Shown one piece after another: positions 21,706 to 23,821 of a stretch of 23,821 nt of DNA. The stretch is from an uncultured Clostridia bacterium (GTDB lineage: Bacteria > Bacillota > Clostridia > TANB77 > CAG-508). The stretch's first letter is position 1. The number at the start of each line of letters is the position of its first letter. Below the pieces are notes generated by a model that saw only the letters and a list, made by a program, of their open reading frames with translations, was not told where the DNA came from and made no database searches. A program made the position numbers and the translations under genes. The stretch lies in assembly GCA_948585895.1 (NCBI GenBank), contig CAPBNZ010000007.1:16397-40217 (forward strand), written 5' to 3'.

Positions 21706-21982
21706 ATGATAGAACTATTAATACAATTAGCTTTTGAACAACGGCAAAGCATATCAAAGAATATGGGATAAAATAGATTTAGATAACATAGTAGATTTTA
21801 ATGATATAATATTTGCTAATAATTGTGGAGCAGAGTGGAATTTTAAAGGAGATATGCAAAATTTGCCTGAGTTATTCAAAACTAAAAATATAAAACAAGA
21901 CAGAATAGATGCCCTAAATGAAATAGCAAAGGATTTAGAGAAAATAAAAATGATAGTAAAAAAATTGGAAAAAGTAGATTGA
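21706..21982 (+). CDS. Hypothetical 91-residue protein read through a +1 shift at CGG
   Basis: ATG 21706 follows TGGGAGGAA, the only good ribosome binding site here. The zero frame reads MIELLIQLAFEQ, then CGG (21742-21744), and stops ten codons later. The +1 frame lacks a proper start and reads GKAYQRIWDKIDLDNIVDFN, then NNCGAEWNFKGDMQNLPELF and a helical end KDLEKIKMIVKKLEKVD. Skipping the C of CGG joins LAFEQ to GKAYQRIW in one continuous 91-residue protein. The first part is a helical segment. The product is not recognised. It shows that the CGG behaviour extends to the mobile element. The 3' end forms a terminator stem. Confidence 0.65.
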
Positions 21983-22000
21983 AATATATCTACTTTTTAA
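21969..22000 (+). terminator. Terminator overlapping the 3' end of the 91-residue gene
   Basis: AAAAAGTAGAT (21969-21979) pairs perfectly with ATCTACTTTTT (21988-21998) around an 8-nt loop. The left arm is coding and the stop codon is at the loop boundary. Confidence 0.65.
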
Positions 22001-22030
22001 ATTTTATAAAAGGAAGGAAAATAAAGTAAA

Positions 22031-22684
22031 ATGGAAAATAAGAAATACGAATTGTTTATAAATTTATTGAATTTTAGTAAAGAGAAATATTCAACAGAAA
22101 AAGTTTTTAAAGACTTCATATCATTATTTGCTATTAGTTTAAGTAATAAAGTAGTTTTTAACAAGAAAAATAGTGATAAGTATGAAGAAATATATCAAAG
22201 CTATGAAAAAGAAGAACAACCTTATTTTTATGCTTTATCAACAGAATTAACAAGAATATTTTGTAATGAAAAAGATCCATATGATGTATTAGGAGATATT
22301 TATCAAAAAGTTACAAAAAGTAATTACTTGAAATTGTTAAATAATAATAGTCCATTACAAGAAGTTGGTAAAAAGCTACAGGGAATAATTAATATAAATA
22401 AAAAGACTAATAATGGAAATATGATAGAAGTAAACTGTGGTAGTGGAGCAATGATACTTGCTTATGCAAGTAATCTAAAAATGTTTAAACTAGATTATAA
22501 AAAGGATTTACAAGTAACAGCAATTGACACTGATATTATAAATGTATTTATGACTTATATTCAAATGTGGTTTTTTGATATAGCAGCAACAGTAATTTTA
22601 GTTGATGAAAAATCAAATAGAGAAGTAATGCGATTATATACACCAGCATACGAAGATGAAGAAGAAAATTTAATGGTAGCATAG
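22031..22684 (+). CDS. Methyltransferase-like protein without a catalytic NPPY motif
   Basis: The 217-residue protein has ATG 22031 behind AAGGAAGG. The N-terminal 110 residues are helical (KEKYSTEKVFKDFISLFAIS; DPYDVLGDIYQKVTKSNYLK), like the helical part of type I N6-adenine methyltransferases (HsdM). Residues 131-145 read MIEVNCGSGAMILAYA, a SAM-binding motif I. Residues about 160-185 read VTAIDTDIINVFMTYIQMWF, matching the motif II acidic strand and next helix. The protein ends soon after ILVDEKSN, before the [DN]PP[YF] motif that performs methyl transfer, so it is either regulatory or inactive. It lies next to an ArdC-like antirestriction gene. A role in evading or mimicking host restriction is possible but inferred. 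Confidence 0.6.
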   Translation: MENKKYELFINLLNFSKEKYSTEKVFKDFISLFAISLSNKVVFNKKNSDKYEEIYQSYEKEEQPYFYALSTELTRIFCNEKDPYDVLGDIYQKVTKSNYLKLLNNNSPLQEVGKKLQGIININKKTNNGNMIEVNCGSGAMILAYASNLKMFKLDYKKDLQVTAIDTDIINVFMTYIQMWFFDIAATVILVDEKSNREVMRLYTPAYEDEEENLMVA

Positions 22685-22705
22685 GAGAAAGAAAGGTGAA
22701 TTATT

Positions 22706-23548
22706 ATGGAAGAGAAAAAAAGAATAAGTGCATACCAGAAGTTAGTAGAAGGTATTGAAAATATTATAGAAAGTGGTAAATATACAGAATTTTTAAAGTT
22801 TATGAAGAAATTTCACCATTATAGTTTTAATAATCGATTACTTATATTCGCACAAAATCCAGAAGCTACAAGAGTAGCTGGATATTGCACTTGGAAAGAA
22901 TTAGGAAGAGGAGTAAAATCCAATCCTAAAAAAATATTTATACTAAAACCTATTCCATGTAAAATAAAAAAAGAAAAACAAAAGGAACTTTTAGAAAATG
23001 ATGATGAAACAATTACATTAATGAAATATGGATGGACCATAGTATATGATATTAGTGATACTTATATAAGAGAAAATCAAAAAGAAGTACCATTATTTGA
23101 TGATATAAAGTTAAATACAAGTAGTAGTAATAAATTATATGATATATTGTTAAAGATAAGCCCTGTAAAAGTTGATATAGAAAGCACAGGAAATGGATCA
23201 GATGGATATTATAGTGAATTAGGAAACAGAATAGTTTTATCGCCTAACCAATCAGCAGATGATATGACAGCTACATTATTACATGAAATGAGCCATGCTT
23301 TGTATGATGATTTTGATTATTCAAAAGAAAGAAATTTAAGCGAAATATTTGTAGAATCAATAGCATACATAACAGCTGATTATTTTGGATTAGATACAAG
23401 TAAATGTAGTTTTTCATATATCACAAAATGGAGTAAGGGAGACACTAAAGACTTATTGAAATTAGGAACTAAAATACAAGAGGCTTCAGATAAGTTAATA
23501 AATAAAATTGAAGAATATATGAAAGTTGAAGATAGACAAGTCGCATAA
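22706..23548 (+). CDS. ArdC-like antirestriction protein with zinc metalloprotease domain
   Basis: The 280-residue protein has ATG 22706 behind GAAAGGTG. Residues about 5-85 resemble the ArdC N-terminal ssDNA-binding domain (FLKFMKKFHHYSFNNRLLIF, then ATRVAGYCTWKELGRGVK and KKIFILKPIP). Residues about 150-270 are an ImmA/IrrE-type metallopeptidase with H193-E-M-S-H197 (LLHEMSHAL) and a downstream ESIAY with E217 as the probable third zinc ligand. Proteins of this build are common on conjugative elements and phages and protect incoming DNA from restriction, mainly through the ssDNA-binding domain. It sits between the methyltransferase-like and primase-like genes in the early operon. Confidence 0.75.
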   Translation: MEEKKRISAYQKLVEGIENIIESGKYTEFLKFMKKFHHYSFNNRLLIFAQNPEATRVAGYCTWKELGRGVKSNPKKIFILKPIPCKIKKEKQKELLENDDETITLMKYGWTIVYDISDTYIRENQKEVPLFDDIKLNTSSSNKLYDILLKISPVKVDIESTGNGSDGYYSELGNRIVLSPNQSADDMTATLLHEMSHALYDDFDYSKERNLSEIFVESIAYITADYFGLDTSKCSFSYITKWSKGDTKDLLKLGTKIQEASDKLINKIEEYMKVEDRQVA

Positions 23549-23562
23549 GGAGGAATTTATAA

Positions 23563-23821
23563 ATGCAAAATAATGTATATGAATGTATTAATATCAGTAA
23601 TGTAATGAATAAATTAAATTTGGAAAAAATACATCAAATAGGAAATAATATATATGTAAAATGTCCTTTTTGTCAAAATAAGAATGAAAAAAATGGATAT
23701 ATGAAAATTAATACAATCAATAATTTATATATATGTGATAATTGTGAATCAACTGGAACTTCAATAGAATTATATGCAAAAATGAAATACATATCTACAA
23801 AAGAAGCATTTAAACGATTAT
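23563..23821 (+). CDS. Primase-type zinc-finger protein, N-terminal part (runs off window)
   Basis: ATG 23563 follows AAGGAGGAA. The 86 visible residues include C34-P-F-C37 and C58-D-N-C61 (NIYVKCPFCQNKNEK and NLYICDNCESTGTSIEL), a four-cysteine ribbon of the DnaG/CHC2-like type, followed by a helix (EAFKRL) as in primase zinc domains. CHC2 fingers normally have one His, and here all four ligands seem to be Cys. The catalytic Toprim or AEP domain would be beyond the window. It is likely the replication primase, or primase-helicase, of the element. Confidence 0.7.
   Translation, partial: MQNNVYECINISNVMNKLNLEKIHQIGNNIYVKCPFCQNKNEKNGYMKINTINNLYICDNCESTGTSIELYAKMKYISTKEAFKRL

Noticed and set aside
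5910..21744. Classic +1 slippage by P-site tRNA re-pairing (prfB type)
   Set aside because: The preceding codons (CTT, ACA, ATA, AAT, TCT, CAA) share no slippery pattern, there is no stop codon at the shift point, and no conserved internal Shine-Dalgarno precedes the sites.
1..23821. tRNA or rRNA genes, including an unusual tRNA that could read CGGN
   Set aside because: No cloverleaf with a T-loop GTTCRA or a CCA-type end was found on either strand; any such tRNA must be elsewhere in the genome.

Overview
The window looks like a low-GC, Gram-positive (Firmicutes, probably Clostridia) chromosome carrying part of an integrated mobile element. The evidence is the very AT-rich coding sequence, strong AGGAGG ribosome binding sites, frequent TTG start codons, the lspA-rluD-rluB order, and an anaerobic pyruvate formate-lyase pair. 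No species name can be supported.

Layout. Positions 1-7960 carry plus-strand housekeeping genes: a polysaccharide deacetylase tail, a hypothetical protein, a two-OB-fold ssDNA-binding protein, a GT-C-like membrane protein, lspA, rluD, an RluB/RsuA-type pseudouridine synthase, an S1-domain protein and a winged-helix protein. Positions 7968-10974 hold pflA and pflB on the minus strand. From about 11.1 kb the content becomes accessory. Positions 11.1-13.6 kb hold small minus-strand genes (two ribbon-helix-helix regulators, a coiled-coil protein, membrane proteins) interleaved with two plus-strand small-RNA candidates. Positions 13.6-15.5 kb hold an AT-rich gap with 10-bp tandem repeats, plus gene remnants. 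Positions 15.56-23.8 kb hold a plus-strand phage- or ICE-type replication/recombination operon. It comprises a structured leader RNA, a gp3-like recombination directionality factor, an ERF annealing protein, an SbcC-like ATPase, a ribosomal protein S6 homologue, SSB, a methyltransferase-like protein, an ArdC-like antirestriction metalloprotein and a primase zinc-finger protein. No integrase or attachment site lies inside the window.

Central observation. Five genes appear broken: rluB, the S1-domain gene, the winged-helix gene, pflA (twice) and a small gene in the mobile element. In all six places the break is exactly at an in-frame CGG codon. Skipping the C (a +1 shift) restores the conserved frame, and the next codon read is always GGN (Gly). 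I found no in-frame CGG used as an ordinary arginine codon anywhere in the window. At least nine out-of-frame CGG triplets inside genes leave the frame intact. This argues against a sequencing artefact and for translation-level +1 frameshifting, or four-base CGGN decoding as glycine, at an otherwise unassigned CGG codon. It affects both host genes and the mobile element. I know of no description of such a system.
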